A DNA stretch of 30,933 nucleotides from Clostridia bacterium. GTDB lineage: Bacteria; Bacillota; Peptococcia; Peptococcales; SKKY01. The notes under the pieces were generated by a model. It was not told where the DNA came from, made no database searches, and saw only the letters and a list, made by a program, of their open reading frames with translations. This document shows, piece after piece, positions 13,963 to 22,879 of the stretch (positions within the stretch are counted from its first letter, which is position 1; the number at the start of each line of letters is the position of its first letter). Where the stretch lies: the NCBI GenBank assembly GCA_007123515.1, contig SKKY01000027.1:1-30933 (forward strand), given 5' to 3'. Position numbers and translations under genes: made by a program.

Positions 13963-16668
13963 GTGTTTATTATAAGTTCCACAAATGATACTAATGAGAA
14001 AGAACGCGCAACGAAATGGTATATGCTAAATACTGACGAAGTCAGTGAGAAATTAAATACTTCTTATGAGGATGGATTAAGCAACGATGAGATAAACCGC
14101 AGGATCGAAGAATACGGATATAATAAATTACCGGAGGGACAAAAGCGCAGTGCAATCATGCGCTTTCTTGTCCAGTTTAATAACGTTTTAATTTATCTTT
14201 TGATTTTCGCAGCGATAGTAACAGCCCTGATGGATCATCTCGTGGATACCTTTGTAATCCTGGGTGTAGTCATAATAAATGCATTGATCGGATTTATCCA
14301 GGAGGGCAAAGCTGAAAAAGCACTTGAAGGTATACAGAAAATGCTTTCCTTGGAAGCCATGGTGGTCCGTGAAGGGAAACGACAGCAAATAAGTGCCGAA
14401 GAAGTTGTGCCCGGTGATGTAGTTATCCTGCGATCCGGTGATAAAGTTCCGGCGGATCTTAGGCTAATCTATCAAAAGGATCTTGAAGTTGAAGAGTCGG
14501 CCCTCACAGGAGAATCAACCAGTGTCGGCAAAAAAACAAAAGCCATAGAAAATGAAGTGGTTCTTGGAGACCGTGAAAATATGGTTTACTCCGGAACCTT
14601 CGTCACATATGGAGAAGCAAGGGGGTTTGTTGTCGCTACAGGATTAGAGACAGAGATCGGAAAAATCACAACAATGCTCTCTGATGTAAAAAAAATAACA
14701 ACGCCTTTATTGCAGAAAATGGACCGGTTTGGTAAATATCTTTCTGTCTTTATTTTATTTCTAGCTTCTGCTTTTTTTGCATTTGGATATCTGGTAAGAG
14801 ATTATACAGTCATTGAAATGTTCTTAGCAACAATCAGTTTGGTTGTGGCCTCTATTCCCGAGGGACTGCCGGCTATTATGACCATTACACTGGCGATCGG
14901 TGTCCAGCGAATGGCAAAGAGAAATGCCATTATTCGCAGACTTCCTTCAGTGGAAACCTTAGGTGCTGTCAATGTGATTTGTTCTGATAAAACCGGAACA
15001 CTGACCCGAAATGAAATGACAGCTCACGATGTCGTCACGTCTGAAAGGAAATATGAAATTGAAGGAGCCGGATATCGCCCGGAGGGTCAGGTGGTTTATG
15101 ACGGCTCTCCTTTTTCGGTGACTGATGATCCGGTTCTTGATATGATGATGAAAACTGCAAAGATTTGTAATGATGCAGATATTAAAAAAGATGATGAAGG
15201 GCAATGGCAGGCGATTGGTACAGCAACAGAAGGAGCTCTTATCACGCTGGCGCACAAGGTGGGTTATGCCGACCTGAGTCCAAAAAGGATCGATACCATA
15301 CCCTTTGAGTCGGCTAATAAATTCATGGCTACCTTAAATGAACTCGATGGACAGCGCTATGTGTTCTTCAAAGGCGCTCCGGAAAGAGTAGTCGATTACT
15401 GTAAAAAACAGTTAATGATAAACGGAGAAGAAGAAGAGCTTGATTCACAATGCTGGGAAGAAAGCATGGATAACATAGCAAGTAAAGGAGAACGTGTGAT
15501 AGCTCTGGCCTACCGTAAGGCTGATGGACAGGAAACTCTGGACCTAGACAATTTAGGCGAAAACTTTGTTTTTCTGGGATTCATAGGGATCGTAGACCCC
15601 CCAAGAGATGAAGCTCTTGTTGCTATTAAAGAATGTAAGGATGCAGGCATCCGGGTTATTATGATTACCGGAGATCATGCTATTACGGCTAAAGCCATTG
15701 CCGAACAAATCGGTATTAGTGATGGTAAAACAGCAGTAACCGGAGCTGAACTGGAAAAGATGAATAAAGAAGAGCTAAAAGAAGTAGCTATGAAAACCAA
15801 TGTTTTTGCAAGAACGGATCCGGAACATAAGCTCCGTTTAGTGGAAGCCTTACAGTCAAATGGTTTGCTTTGTGCAATGACCGGTGATGGAGTCAACGAT
15901 GCGCCCGCTTTAAAAAAAGCGAATATCGGAATTGCCATGGGTATAAAAGGGACAGAAGTTTCGAAGGAAGCCGCTGAAATCATTCTTACAGATGATAATT
16001 TTGCCTCAATTGTAAACGCGGTTGAGGAAGGAAGAACGGTATATGATAATATCAGAAAAACGATATTATTTATTCTTCCCACTAATGGTGCAGAAGCGCT
16101 CGTATTAATGACTGCCGTTATTTTAGGAATTACCATGCCGATTACCCCGGTACAGATTCTTTGGGTAAATATGGTAACCGCAGTCACGCTGGCCTTAGCC
16201 CTTGTTTTTGAACCAATGGAAAAAAAGGTTATGGAACAACCTCCACGTGCAAAGAACGAACCCATTCTTGGTCGCTACTTCATTTTGAGAACGTTATTTG
16301 TTTCAGTGCTAATTGGGTTATTTACCTTTATTTCTTACAATATTGCGTATGATGGCGGAGACAACCTTGACTATGCCAGAACCATCGCTGTGAATATGCT
16401 TGTTGCCGGTCAGGCATTCTATCTTTTAAACTGCCGGAAGATTCATGAAAGTACTTTAGGAAAAGGTTTCTTTGACAATCGTGCGATATTTATTGCCATG
16501 GGAATTCTGGTATTCTTTCAGTTAACTTTTACCTACGCCCCATTTATGAATCTTTTCTTTGGTACAACAGCAATAAGCCTGGGATCCTGGCTGTTTCCGT
16601 TACTGGGCGGTTTGGCAGTATTTTTTATCGTAGAACTTGAAAAGATGATCAGCAGAAAATTTTCCTAG
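13963..16668 (+). CDS. SERCA-like P-type cation ATPase, copy 1
   Basis: This is a roughly 900-residue P2-type ATPase, probably exporting Ca2+ or a related cation from the cytosol. Counting from GTG 13963: an N-terminal cation-ATPase domain (EYGYNKLPEGQKRSA), the actuator loop TGES (182-185), E300 in the M4 motif SIPEGLP, phosphorylated D342 in CSDKTGTLT, the nucleotide region FKGAPE, and the hinge TGDGVNDAP (640-648). M5 has PTNGAEAL with N708 and E711. M6 has WVNMVTAV, where Ala740 replaces the Asp (D800) of SERCA. Ten membrane segments are expected. The start is uncertain: GTG 13963 lies within the ribosome binding site itself. The nearest alternative is a rare ATT/ATA codon 6-9 nt further on. 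The downstream paralogue is very similar. Confidence 0.93.
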   Translation: MFIISSTNDTNEKERATKWYMLNTDEVSEKLNTSYEDGLSNDEINRRIEEYGYNKLPEGQKRSAIMRFLVQFNNVLIYLLIFAAIVTALMDHLVDTFVILGVVIINALIGFIQEGKAEKALEGIQKMLSLEAMVVREGKRQQISAEEVVPGDVVILRSGDKVPADLRLIYQKDLEVEESALTGESTSVGKKTKAIENEVVLGDRENMVYSGTFVTYGEARGFVVATGLETEIGKITTMLSDVKKITTPLLQKMDRFGKYLSVFILFLASAFFAFGYLVRDYTVIEMFLATISLVVASIPEGLPAIMTITLAIGVQRMAKRNAIIRRLPSVETLGAVNVICSDKTGTLTRNEMTAHDVVTSERKYEIEGAGYRPEGQVVYDGSPFSVTDDPVLDMMMKTAKICNDADIKKDDEGQWQAIGTATEGALITLAHKVGYADLSPKRIDTIPFESANKFMATLNELDGQRYVFFKGAPERVVDYCKKQLMINGEEEELDSQCWEESMDNIASKGERVIALAYRKADGQETLDLDNLGENFVFLGFIGIVDPPRDEALVAIKECKDAGIRVIMITGDHAITAKAIAEQIGISDGKTAVTGAELEKMNKEELKEVAMKTNVFARTDPEHKLRLVEALQSNGLLCAMTGDGVNDAPALKKANIGIAMGIKGTEVSKEAAEIILTDDNFASIVNAVEEGRTVYDNIRKTILFILPTNGAEALVLMTAVILGITMPITPVQILWVNMVTAVTLALALVFEPMEKKVMEQPPRAKNEPILGRYFILRTLFVSVLIGLFTFISYNIAYDGGDNLDYARTIAVNMLVAGQAFYLLNCRKIHESTLGKGFFDNRAIFIAMGILVFFQLTFTYAPFMNLFFGTTAISLGSWLFPLLGGLAVFFIVELEKMISRKFS

Positions 16669-16681
16669 TTACATTCATTTG

Positions 16682-16736
16682 AAAAAAAACAATAACTCTG
16701 TCGGCGCTTTTTAGCTGGCAGAGTTATTGTTTTTTT
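16682..16736 (+). terminator. Rho-independent terminator between the two ATPases
   Basis: AAAAAAACAATAACTCTG pairs with CAGAGTTATTGTTTTTTT. The stem extends inward with G-U pairs, and a T run closes it. Flanking A and T runs make it potentially bidirectional. The second ATPase thus probably has its own promoter. Confidence 0.9.
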
Positions 16737-16753
16737 AAGACCAGAATCGGGTA

Positions 16754-16774
16754 TAGATATACTTGATATATCTA
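16754..16774. repeat. Perfect 8-bp inverted repeat before ATPase copy 2
   Basis: TAGATATA and TATATCTA flank CTTGA. It sits directly before the ribosome binding site of copy 2 and is the only dyad between the terminator and the gene. It could be the operator of a metal- or ion-responsive regulator, or an mRNA hairpin next to the binding site. No matching copy occurs before copy 1. Confidence 0.45.
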
Positions 16775-16783
16775 TCTAAGGAG

Positions 16784-19489
16784 ATGTTTATAATAAAGAA
16801 AAATAACGATAACCAAAAAGAAACCAATATTCAATGGCATACATTAACCGTGGATGAAACTGCTGAAAGAGTACATACTTCCCCGGAAGAAGGTCTAAAC
16901 AGCGAACAAGTTAAGAAAGGTTTTGAGGAATACGGATATAATAAATTGCCGGAAGGGCAGAAGCGCAGTGCCTTTATTCGCTTTCTTATTCAGTTTCATA
17001 ATGTATTGATTTATCTGTTGCTTTTTGCCGCTGTAGTGACAGCCTTAATGGATTATCTTGTCGACACTTTTGTCATAGTGGGTGTTGTTGTGATCAATGC
17101 CCTGATTGGCTTTATCCAGGAAGGAAAGGCTGAAAAGGCGCTGGAAGGAATTAAAAAGATGCTCTCGCTTGAAGCGGTAGTCATTCGCAACGGAAAACGT
17201 CAGAAAGTGAGTGCTGAGGAAGTGGTTCCCGGAGATTTGATTATTCTTCGCTCAGGCGATAAGGTTCCGGCGGATATGAGATTGGTTAACCAGAAAGATC
17301 TTCGGGTTGAAGAGTCGCCGCTGACCGGAGAATCTACGGATGTTAGTAAAACAATCGAAGTAAATGATGCTGATGCTACCGTTGGAGACAGAAAAAACAT
17401 GGTCTATTCCGGAACGCTTGTTACCTATGGCGAAGGGCGCGGGATCGTTGTGGCGACCGGTATTGATACAGAGATTGGGAAGATAACAAAGCTCTTGTCT
17501 GATGTTGAGAAGACGACAACACCACTTTTAGATAAAATGGATCGGTTTGGAAAATACCTGTCAGTTTTCATTTTGGTTCTTGGTTTTTTCTTTTTTACTT
17601 TTGGTTATCTTATCAGAGATTTTTCTCTGACAGAGATTTTTCTTGCTACGATAAGCCTGATTGTAGCCGCTATTCCTGAAGGACTACCTGCGATTGTGAC
17701 TATCGCATTGGCTATGGGTGTTCAACGAATGGCCAAAAGAAATGCCATTATCCGCCGACTTCCATCAGTGGAAACACTCGGAGCAGTTAATGTTATTTGT
17801 TCAGATAAAACAGGAACATTAACAAAAAATGAGATGACAGCCCGTGATATCGTTACTTCTGAAAGAAAATATGAAGTGACAGGTTCCGGATATAAACCGG
17901 AAGGGCATATTGCCCTAAACGGAAAAGAAGTTTCTGTTGAAACGGATCGGGTTTTACAATGGGTGCTGAATGTAGCCAAAGTTTGTAATGATGCGGATAT
18001 TGAAAAGGACGAAGAGGGGCAGTGGAAGACGATCGGAACTCCTACTGAAGGAGCTTTGATAACACTGGCCCATAAAATGGACTATGAAAATTTGAATCCA
18101 AAAAGGATTGATGCCATTCCGTTTGAATCCTCAAATAAATTCATGGCTACCCTAAATGATCTGGAGGAGCAGAGATATATATTTTTTAAGGGGGCACCGG
18201 AAAGATTAATTAACTATTGCAAAAAGCAATTGATGATCGATGGAGAAGAGGATCTGGATGTAGATTGCTGGAATAACAGTATGGAAATCATTGCCAATAA
18301 AGGGGAAAGAGTCATTGCTCTTGCCTACAGAAAGGCAGACGGACAGGAAACACTTGATCTGGATAATCTTGGAGATGATTTTGTTTTCCTTGGATTTATC
18401 GGAATCGCTGATCCGCCAAGAGAAGAGGCCTTAACCGCAATAGCCGACTGTAAAAAAGCCGGGATACGTGTGATCATGATCACCGGTGATCACGCTATGA
18501 CGGCGAAGGCTGTTGCAAAACAATTGGGCATCACTGATGGTGAAGAGATTGTTACCGGAGCTGAGCTTGAAAAAATGAACCAGGAGCAGCTCGAAGAGAT
18601 TGTTATGAAAACGAATGTTTTCGCCAGAACAAATCCGGAGCACAAGCTTCGTTTAGTTGAAGCGTTGCAGTCTAACGGTTTGCTTTGCGCGATGACCGGA
18701 GATGGCGTCAATGATGCACCGGCTTTGAAAAAAGCAAATATAGGAATTGCCATGGGGATTAAGGGAACCGAGGTTTCGAAGGAAGCAGCAGAAATTGTTC
18801 TGACCGATGATAATTTTGCCTCTATTGTTAATGCCATTGAGGAAGGAAGAACCGTTTATGACAATATCAGAAAAACCATATTATTTATCCTTCCGACTAA
18901 TGGAGCACAGGGACTGGTCCTGATTGCTGCGGTTTTATTGGGAATTTCAATGCCGATTACCCCTGTCCAAATCCTTTGGGTAAACATGGTGACAGCGGTA
19001 ACTTTGGCATTGGCTCTGGTTTTTGAGCCTATGGAAAAAAAAGTGATGGAGCAGTCGCCAAGAGAAAAAAACGAGCCAATTCTCGGAAGATACTTTATCA
19101 TCAGGACGGCTTTTGTCTCTTCGCTGATAGGTTTATTTACCTTTATGATCTATCATTTGTTTAGCGGTCAAATCAATGATCTGAGCAGTGAATACGCCAG
19201 TACGATTGCGGTGAATATGCTGGTCACCTGTCAGGCGTTTTATTTATTAAACTGCAGGAAGATCTATGAAAGTTCTTTGGGCAAAGGTTTCTTTGCCAAT
19301 CGGTTCATCTTTATTGCGATTGGAGTGTTAATTGGCTTTCAGTTGTTATTTACCTACGCACCATTTATGAATCTCTTTTTTAGTACGACGGCGGTTAGCC
19401 TCGGGTCATGGCTCTATCCAATCGCAGGCGGTCTGGCCTTATTCTTGATTGTAGAGTTTGAAAAAATGATTACCAGAAAGTTTCTATAA
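16784..19489 (+). CDS. SERCA-like P-type cation ATPase, copy 2
   Basis: This is the second, tandem P2-type ATPase, clearly paralogous to copy 1 along its whole length. Counting from ATG 16784: EYGYNKLPEGQKRSAF at the N-terminus, TGES in the actuator, AIPEGLP in M4, D341 in CSDKTGTLT, FKGAPERLI and TGDGVNDAP. M6 WVNMVTAV again has Ala (738) where SERCA has the ligand Asp. M5 reads PTNGAQGL: N706 is kept, but Gln709 replaces the Glu seen in copy 1 and in SERCA (E771). Ion selectivity or stoichiometry may therefore differ between the copies. The start is unclear: ATG 16784 directly abuts AAGGAG, TTG 16763 lacks a binding site, and ATA 16790/16793 would have normal spacing. The gene ends at a terminator. 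Confidence 0.93.
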   Translation: MFIIKKNNDNQKETNIQWHTLTVDETAERVHTSPEEGLNSEQVKKGFEEYGYNKLPEGQKRSAFIRFLIQFHNVLIYLLLFAAVVTALMDYLVDTFVIVGVVVINALIGFIQEGKAEKALEGIKKMLSLEAVVIRNGKRQKVSAEEVVPGDLIILRSGDKVPADMRLVNQKDLRVEESPLTGESTDVSKTIEVNDADATVGDRKNMVYSGTLVTYGEGRGIVVATGIDTEIGKITKLLSDVEKTTTPLLDKMDRFGKYLSVFILVLGFFFFTFGYLIRDFSLTEIFLATISLIVAAIPEGLPAIVTIALAMGVQRMAKRNAIIRRLPSVETLGAVNVICSDKTGTLTKNEMTARDIVTSERKYEVTGSGYKPEGHIALNGKEVSVETDRVLQWVLNVAKVCNDADIEKDEEGQWKTIGTPTEGALITLAHKMDYENLNPKRIDAIPFESSNKFMATLNDLEEQRYIFFKGAPERLINYCKKQLMIDGEEDLDVDCWNNSMEIIANKGERVIALAYRKADGQETLDLDNLGDDFVFLGFIGIADPPREEALTAIADCKKAGIRVIMITGDHAMTAKAVAKQLGITDGEEIVTGAELEKMNQEQLEEIVMKTNVFARTNPEHKLRLVEALQSNGLLCAMTGDGVNDAPALKKANIGIAMGIKGTEVSKEAAEIVLTDDNFASIVNAIEEGRTVYDNIRKTILFILPTNGAQGLVLIAAVLLGISMPITPVQILWVNMVTAVTLALALVFEPMEKKVMEQSPREKNEPILGRYFIIRTAFVSSLIGLFTFMIYHLFSGQINDLSSEYASTIAVNMLVTCQAFYLLNCRKIYESSLGKGFFANRFIFIAIGVLIGFQLLFTYAPFMNLFFSTTAVSLGSWLYPIAGGLALFLIVEFEKMITRKFL

Positions 19490-19510
19490 GCTAAAATTTT
19501 ATAGATCATG

Positions 19511-19553
19511 ATTAAGGATAAATAGGCAAAAGTGTATTTATCCTTAATTTTTT
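19511..19553 (+). terminator. Rho-independent terminator after ATPase copy 2
   Basis: A perfect 14-bp stem, ATTAAGGATAAATA with TATTTATCCTTAAT, is followed by a T run. Confidence 0.88.
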
Positions 19554-19579
19554 ATCTAGTGCAATCGACAATAAGGGTA

Positions 19580-19588
19580 TGGTATAAT
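19580..19588 (+). promoter_or_regulatory. Extended -10 promoter before the CAP-domain gene
   Basis: TGGTATAAT is a consensus extended -10 element (TGnTATAAT). The -35 region is poor, as expected for this promoter class. It lies 50 nt before the gene and directly after the previous terminator. Confidence 0.55.
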
Positions 19589-19637
19589 TATTTGTATCGT
19601 TTCAATAAAAAAATAAAAGATAAAGTGGTGATAATGT

Positions 19638-21014
19638 ATGAAAACAGTCTCTTGGACTAATAAAATAATGATCCTATTATTAATAGCCGTTCTACTTACC
19701 GTTTCTTCTTTTGCTCAACCAACTCAGCCAAATAGTGGTATTAAGATTATTATTGATCAGGAGGTTCAAGATTATGAATCTCTTATTATTAACGGCCGAA
19801 CCATGGTGCCGATGCGAGCTATATTTGAAAAGCTTGGTGCAAAGGTCAATTGGTGTCCAGAATCAAGAACCGTTGAAGGTCTTACGGATCAGGCCATTAT
19901 AATATTAAGAATTGATGATACACTGGCTACAGTCGATTCAGAGTCATATAGACTTGATGCTCCGGCAACCATCGTTAATGGAAGAACGATGGTTCCTTTA
20001 CGCTTTATTTCTGAAAGTCTAGGCGCAGAAGTCAGTTGGGATCCACAGATCAGAAGTGCTATTATTAATACGGATACAACAGTAGATCAACAAAGCGTTT
20101 CGGTAGTCGCAGATGTGAAAATTAATTCGGACTTGCGTGGGTTAACTGTCGGGATGTCTGTACAGCAGGCAGAGCGCATCATTGGACAAGCAACATCTGT
20201 TTATGATGGTCCCTCTCAATCGCAGTGGCGTACCTATCATGATAACTACCAAGATTTTTACACAATAGGGTATAAAAATAATGAGGTGTATTTTATCTAT
20301 ACCAATAGCCCTGGAGAAAACTTTGCAGGTACTGCCATAGGTGATGATACACCTAATCGTCTGCCGTCGCATGCACTTTACCGAGAAGGATCACTATCAG
20401 TCAACTTTTCTGCTCCAGAGGAGAAGAGGGTGCAGGTAGCTAATTGTGCTATTGCAATCTACTACATTGATCTTCATGATGAAAATAAGATCAGCGGAAT
20501 CAGGGTGGTATCGCCAAAGGCTTTGATAAGTGATGTAGGGATACTCTCGTACAAATTAAGTTATACAAATGTTGATGATGTTCCTGAAAAATCAGCGTAT
20601 GCATTATCGTCACAAAAATTGCAGGTTGAAAATGCTCAAGCAAATATTCACTTTGAAATTGATAACGCAATAAGAGCTAAAGCAGGTCTAAATACTTTTT
20701 CCTGGAATAGTCAGGTCGCTCAAGTGGCTTATTTGCATAGTAAAGATATGGCCGATAACAACTATTTTAGCCATACATCTCTATCTGGAAAGAGTCCATT
20801 TACAAGACTTACGGAAGCCGGCATTAGTTATCGCTCAGCTTCGGAAAATCTTTCCTGGGGTGAAGGTTATTACGATGCCATTGAATCTCATCACGGATTG
20901 ATGAATAGTCTTGGACATAGAAAAAATATTTTAGATCCTAATTTACGCGAACTTGGAATTGGTGCTAGTTACAATAGCGGATTATATATAACACAGAATT
21001 TTATAACCAGATAA
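19638..21014 (+). CDS. Secreted protein: copper-amine-oxidase-N (stalk) domain plus YkwD-type CAP domain
   Basis: The 458-residue protein is exported by a Sec signal peptide (hydrophobic core MILLLIAVLLTVSSFAQ). Residues about 35-145 form a stalk/copper amine oxidase N-terminal-like domain, with two NGRTMVPxR motifs (RTMVPMRAIFEKLGA and RTMVPLRFISESLGA). The middle (about 165-320) resembles the CAP-associated N-terminal region of YkwD-like proteins: LRGLTVGMSVQQAERIIG through YYIDLHDENKISGI. The C-terminus is a CAP/SCP domain with HSKDMADNNYFSHTS, SENLSWG and LGHRKNILDPNLRELGIG. This three-part architecture is common in clostridial cell-surface proteins of unknown exact role. The ATG start is behind a GTGGTG-type site. 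It probably acts at the cell wall. Confidence 0.9.
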   Translation: MKTVSWTNKIMILLLIAVLLTVSSFAQPTQPNSGIKIIIDQEVQDYESLIINGRTMVPMRAIFEKLGAKVNWCPESRTVEGLTDQAIIILRIDDTLATVDSESYRLDAPATIVNGRTMVPLRFISESLGAEVSWDPQIRSAIINTDTTVDQQSVSVVADVKINSDLRGLTVGMSVQQAERIIGQATSVYDGPSQSQWRTYHDNYQDFYTIGYKNNEVYFIYTNSPGENFAGTAIGDDTPNRLPSHALYREGSLSVNFSAPEEKRVQVANCAIAIYYIDLHDENKISGIRVVSPKALISDVGILSYKLSYTNVDDVPEKSAYALSSQKLQVENAQANIHFEIDNAIRAKAGLNTFSWNSQVAQVAYLHSKDMADNNYFSHTSLSGKSPFTRLTEAGISYRSASENLSWGEGYYDAIESHHGLMNSLGHRKNILDPNLRELGIGASYNSGLYITQNFITR

Positions 21015-21056
21015 AAATGATTAAAACGACAATTATTTTATGGGGGTCATCAAAGA

Positions 21057-21626
21057 ATGAAAAAAACGATCGTGTTTTTATTAATAGCCATACTTTCTTT
21101 ATCACTGACAGGTTGCAGGAACAGTGAATATTATCCGGATCAAGATCTGAGATATGAAGGTGATACAGTAGACGGAAACAGAGAAGGAACCGGAACGATT
21201 TACTTTGAAAATGGAAATGTCTTGTATGAAGGCCAATGGGAAGATGATAAGTATAATGGCCAGGGGAAAGTTTACTACGAAGACGGCACTCTCCGTTATG
21301 AAGGGCAATGGAAAGATAATGAAATGCATGGTCAGGGAACTGTTTACAGCGAAGAAGGTAACCTCGTCTATGAAGGTGAATGGGTCAATGACAGGATGGA
21401 AGGTTTCGGTAGAATGTATTACCCGAATGGTCAGTTGATGTATGAAGGAGAACTAGTTAAAGGCAAGATGGAAGGTGAGGGTGCCTTTTATTATGAATCC
21501 GGTCAACTAATGTATGAGGGTGGTTTTTTAAGAAATAATCTTCATGGCCAGGGTGTATTGTACTATGAAAACGGTAATCTAAGGCATGAAGGAAGCTTCA
21601 ACCATGGAGAAATCGGAAGAAGATAG
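21057..21626 (+). CDS. MORN-repeat lipoprotein
   Basis: The 189-residue protein has a lipoprotein signal (lipobox SLTGC) followed by six full repeats of 24 residues and a partial seventh. The repeat pattern is YEGxWxxxxxxGxGxxYxExG, for example YEGQWKDNEMHGQGTVY. Repeats of this kind (MORN, MORN_2) form extended beta-hairpin stacks. YwqK-type proteins with similar repeats are labelled antitoxins in some genomes, but no toxin partner is adjacent here. The mature protein would be anchored to the outer face of the membrane. The repeats are clearly diverged from one another, so this is not a recent expansion. ATG 21057 follows a GGGGG site. It may share the transcript of the CAP gene, as no terminator separates them. 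Confidence 0.88.
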   Translation: MKKTIVFLLIAILSLSLTGCRNSEYYPDQDLRYEGDTVDGNREGTGTIYFENGNVLYEGQWEDDKYNGQGKVYYEDGTLRYEGQWKDNEMHGQGTVYSEEGNLVYEGEWVNDRMEGFGRMYYPNGQLMYEGELVKGKMEGEGAFYYESGQLMYEGGFLRNNLHGQGVLYYENGNLRHEGSFNHGEIGRR

Positions 21627-21688
21627 AGAGATTATTAAAATTACTGTTTTAAGGGTATAAACTTGAGAAAATAAGGAGGGATGTTTAG

Positions 21689-22351
21689 ATGAAAGTAAGA
21701 GAGATAATGACTGCAGAACCTATTACGATTACAAAAGAGACAATGCTGTCAGATGCCTTAGAATTGATGCAGGAGAAAAAAGTAAGAAGGCTACTTGTAG
21801 TTGACAGCAACGGAACACTAGAGGACATTGTAACAAAAAAAGATTTAAACGAAGTTAGTGCATCTCCCGCAACTAGTTTGAGCATTTTTGAACTAAATTA
21901 TTTGCTGGCCAAAACGACAATCGGAGATATTTTAAAAGTCAGAAAAGACAGACCGGATAAATTAATTACGATTGATCAGGAAGCACTAGTAGGTCAGGCA
22001 GCCGTATTATTAAGAGAATATAAAATCGGTGGACTTCCGGTAATGGACGGAGATATGTTGGCAGGAGTCGTAACAGAAAGTGATATTTTTGAGGTTTTTA
22101 TTAGTATCATGGGTCTTAAAGAATCCGGAACAAGAATTGCGATTCAGCTTGAAGAAGACAGAGAAGGAATCATTAAACAAATTTCTGAAGTTATCTTTGA
22201 AAATAAAGGGAATATCGGAAAGCTGCTTCTTTATGAAAACAAGCAGGGTAATATTATGATTGAAATCCGCTTCCTTTCACCAAATGATGAAGCCATTATT
22301 AATGGGCTTAAGGAACAGGGCTTTAATATAGTGAGTATCGTTAGTCAGTAA
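21689..22351 (+). CDS. CBS-pair plus ACT domain protein, AcuB-like
   Basis: The 220-residue cytosolic protein has two CBS domains (about residues 1-60 and 75-135). MKVREIMTAEPITITKETML opens the first, and IGGLPVMDGDMLAGVVTESDIFEVF closes the second. An ACT-like domain follows (about 145-220: TRIAIQLEEDREGIIKQISEVIFENKGNI). This order matches AcuB, a protein linked to acetoin utilisation in Bacillus. The CBS pair normally binds adenine nucleotides, and the ACT domain often binds amino acids. No acetoin genes are present here, so a general energy- or metabolite-sensing role is the safer reading. ATG 21689 follows AAGGAGGG. The next gene starts 22 nt later. Confidence 0.85.
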   Translation: MKVREIMTAEPITITKETMLSDALELMQEKKVRRLLVVDSNGTLEDIVTKKDLNEVSASPATSLSIFELNYLLAKTTIGDILKVRKDRPDKLITIDQEALVGQAAVLLREYKIGGLPVMDGDMLAGVVTESDIFEVFISIMGLKESGTRIAIQLEEDREGIIKQISEVIFENKGNIGKLLLYENKQGNIMIEIRFLSPNDEAIINGLKEQGFNIVSIVSQ

Positions 22352-22373
22352 CAAGAAATGCCTGGAGGGAATT

Positions 22374-22805
22374 ATGAGCACAAAGAGAATTGTGATGATT
22401 GCTGCTGTTATTGCCTTAATCGGTTTTGTATTGAGTGGTTTTATTTTTTCTGATCATAGCAGACAAAACGGGCAGAATCAGGAATTGCAAAGGATAAAAG
22501 AAGAACAAAAGATACTGCTTGAAAAAATTGCTGAACTTGAAGAAGCATTGGGGCAAACAGAACCGCAAGAGCCGGAAGATGAAGAGCCGGCGATGCCGAC
22601 AGTTTTGGTTGCCTACGTGATTGATGAGTATGAAGCGGTTAATGTACGAGCAGATGCCGGGACAAATTATCCGGTTGTTGAACGAGTGCCTCAGAAATCT
22701 CCAATGGAAATACTGGAAGAAAAAGATGACTGGTACAGGGTTAAACTTGAAAGTGGTAACATAGCTTGGGTCGCCTCTTGGGTTGTAAGAGTCCAGGAAG
22801 AATAG
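22374..22805 (+). CDS. Membrane-anchored bacterial SH3 domain protein
   Basis: The 143-residue protein has an N-terminal membrane anchor (IVMIAAVIALIGFVLSGFIF). A short coiled coil follows (residues about 32-62, rich in Leu, Glu and Lys), then an acidic Pro/Glu linker and a C-terminal SH3_3 domain. The SH3 motif is EAVNVRADAGTNYPVVERVP, then DDWYRVKLESGNIAWVASWVV. SH3b domains usually bind peptidoglycan peptides, so a cell-wall role is likely. The start ATG 22374 follows CTGGAGGG, and a hairpin terminator follows 15 nt after the stop. Confidence 0.88.
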   Translation: MSTKRIVMIAAVIALIGFVLSGFIFSDHSRQNGQNQELQRIKEEQKILLEKIAELEEALGQTEPQEPEDEEPAMPTVLVAYVIDEYEAVNVRADAGTNYPVVERVPQKSPMEILEEKDDWYRVKLESGNIAWVASWVVRVQEE

Positions 22806-22819
22806 ATTTCTTGATGATT

Positions 22820-22851
22820 AACAGAGGTGATGATTTTCTTCTCTGTTTTTT
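22820..22851 (+). terminator. Rho-independent terminator
   Basis: AACAGAG (22820-22826) and CTCTGTT (22841-22847) form the stem, followed by T residues. It separates the SH3 gene from the cobalamin-binding gene, which therefore probably has its own promoter. Confidence 0.75.
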
Positions 22852-22879
22852 CAAATGGAGTGAAAGGTAAGATGATTAG

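Noticed and set aside
15675..16265. 196-residue - strand frame in ATPase copy 1, with similar frames opposite copy 2
   Set aside because: Mirror frames occur in both paralogues only because the + strand protein is conserved; there are no binding sites or family features.
21057..21626. YwqK-type antitoxin of a toxin-antitoxin pair
   Set aside because: The MORN-type repeats fit, but there is a lipoprotein signal and no adjacent toxin or secretion gene.
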